A stretch of DNA of 35,294 nt from Protaetiibacter sp. (lineage in GTDB: Bacteria; Actinomycetota; Actinomycetes; Actinomycetales; Microbacteriaceae): contig JASLGG010000010.1 in NCBI GenBank assembly GCA_030150265.1, forward strand, positions 1 to 35,294, written 5' to 3'. Within the stretch, counting starts at the first letter, position 1. Each line of letters opens with the position of its first letter. The notes beneath the pieces are model-generated. The model was not told the origin of the DNA. It searched no databases and worked only from the letters and a program-made list of their open reading frames with translations. Shown here piece by piece: positions 33,901 through 35,294 of this stretch. A program made the position numbers and the translations under genes.

Positions 33901-35294
33901 GAGCTCCGCATCGACGGCGAGCCGCGCGCGCGGTTGGGCGTTGGCACCGGCATCGGGCCGATCGACACGCCCAAGCCCTTCATCCATCCGCTGTGCACCC
34001 CCGGCGGCGTCGTGGTCACGGGCTTCGGCCCGGAGGACCACACCTGGCATCACGGCCTGCAGTTCGCGATGCCGCGGGTCGGCGCCCACAACCTCTGGGG
34101 CGGCGGCACCTACATGGACCCGGAGACCGGGTACATCGTCGTGGAGGACCAGGGCCGCATCGAGCACGTCGGGTGGACCGACGGCCGCGACGGTGCGACC
34201 GCCCGCATCTCCGAGTCGCTGCGCTGGGTGGGGCACGGGGGCGAGCCGCTGCTCGACGAGGACCGGCGCTGGAGCTTCCGGATCGCCGAGACCGACGGGG
34301 TCGACGCGCTCGTGATCGACTTCGCGACCGAGCTGCGCAGCGCGACGGGTGCCGACGTGAGCCTGCAGACCCCCGCGCAGCGCGGGCGTCCGGATGGCGG
34401 GTACGGCGGCCTGTTCCTGCGGCTCGGCGAGGGCTTCCGGGCCGAGGCGATCGACGGCGACGGCGTCGACCTCTCGGAGTCGGGCGGAGAGTCGCGCACC
34501 ATGGTCGTGCACGGCGTCACCGGGTCGGGCGAGCGCGTGACGCTCGGCCTCGCCTTCGGCGAGGAGCCGCGGCAGGGCCACCACCGCTGGCTGCACCGCT
34601 TCGACCCGTTCTCGGCGATCGGCTGGGCCTGCGCCTACGTCGATGCGCTCACGGTGCCGGTCGGCGACTCGCTGTCCTTCGCCCACCGCCTGCTCGTGGC
34701 CGACGGGCACCTGGACCCGGCGGCGGTGCGCGCCGAGCTCTAGCGCTCCGTCGGGGGTCCGCTCGCTTTTCGTTTCACAAATGATGTGATCGCGCTCCGG
34801 CTCACCCTGGAGAGATCAAGGCGATCGATGAGCGCGCCGCGCGCGAGGGCAAGTCGCGATCGGAGGTCGTCTGCGAAGCGCCCCACCTACCGGCCGCGTG
34901 AAAGCTCACGACTCAACGCTGAAATACGGCGTTCTCCGGAGGATGCGATCCGGGCGGCGACATGGTCTGTGGATCGAGGATCTCGATGAGCGTTGCCGCG
35001 CCGTCGGTTAGCTCGATCGGTGAATAAGTGAGTCGGCCTCTTGCATTTCATCTACGCGCAGAGTACGGTCCGATCAGAGTCGAACTAAGTTCGCGAAATC
35101 GGCCATCAAGGGGGATTCGATGAGCAGGGCGAAGGTCATTGCCACAGGAGCGGCAGCGGGGCTGTTGGTGTTGTCGCTGGGAGGTGTTGGCCCAGCGGTC
35201 GCGTTTGAGACTGGTGGTGTTGCGGCGGACGCGCCTGGTTCGGATGCGGTGACGCGTGCTGCAGAGGCGGATGCGCGGGGGTACATCATCGTGT

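Overview
The window is about 70% G+C, with strong G/C at third codon positions, actinobacterial lipoprotein signals, and ABC sugar importers that lack their own ATPase. The hexamer GGATGC/GCATCC recurs throughout. Together these suggest a high-GC actinobacterium, most likely in Microbacteriaceae; genus cannot be fixed. Gene calls come from reading frames, start signals and recognised motifs; no database search was possible. I see no rRNA, tRNA, CRISPR array or intact insertion sequence.

Region 1 (1-12529) is a glycoside-utilisation locus. It holds a secreted GH30 glycosidase with a duplicated C-terminal domain, a LacI-type repressor on the minus strand, a zinc-dependent dehydrogenase, a GH1-like glycosidase, a sugar-binding lipoprotein with two permeases of the alpha-glucoside (AglEFG-like) type, a Gfo/Idh/MocA oxidoreductase and a GH2 glycosidase. 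Genes from 4112 to 12529 are tightly packed, mostly with 1-4 nt overlaps. Four copies of CCACGTGGTA, two upstream of the GH30 gene and two between lacI and the dehydrogenase, are the evident LacI operators.

Region 2 (12530-19542) follows a decayed gene and a hairpin. It looks like a metal-homeostasis module: an MgtA-type P-type ATPase, an ArsR/SmtB repressor carrying the D-x-H-x10-H alpha-5 metal-site pattern, a fused double permease, and a NitT/TauT-like ATPase with an extra C-terminal domain. No solute-binding protein is present. A 22-nt element is repeated (18/22 identical) at the mgtA promoter and in the divergent arsR-permease intergenic region. The mgtA 5' leader encodes a 22-residue acidic/proline peptide behind a perfect 12-nt Shine-Dalgarno, followed by two mutually exclusive hairpins. 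This is the most interesting part of the window.

Region 3 (19562-20258) is a VapBC-like toxin-antitoxin pair. The antitoxin start lies inside a 9-bp inverted repeat, and its mRNA is probably leaderless.

Region 4 (20349-27510) is a second beta-glucoside locus: GH1 beta-glucosidase, binding lipoprotein, two permeases, GH5 glucanase-like enzyme and a ROK-type regulator lacking the kinase aspartate. Region 5 (27616-29420) has two small unknown genes (one acidic, one basic) and a PLP-dependent class V aminotransferase-like enzyme.

Region 6 (29417-34743) is a third sugar operon: binding lipoprotein, two permeases, Gfo/Idh/MocA oxidoreductase and a PmoA/DUF6807 protein. Its promoter begins inside the stop codon of the preceding gene and is followed by a 24-nt imperfect palindrome. 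The window ends with a frameshifted antitoxin remnant and the start of an exported protein, possibly a subtilase. None of the three sugar importers encodes an ATPase, so a shared MsiK-type ATPase encoded elsewhere is expected.
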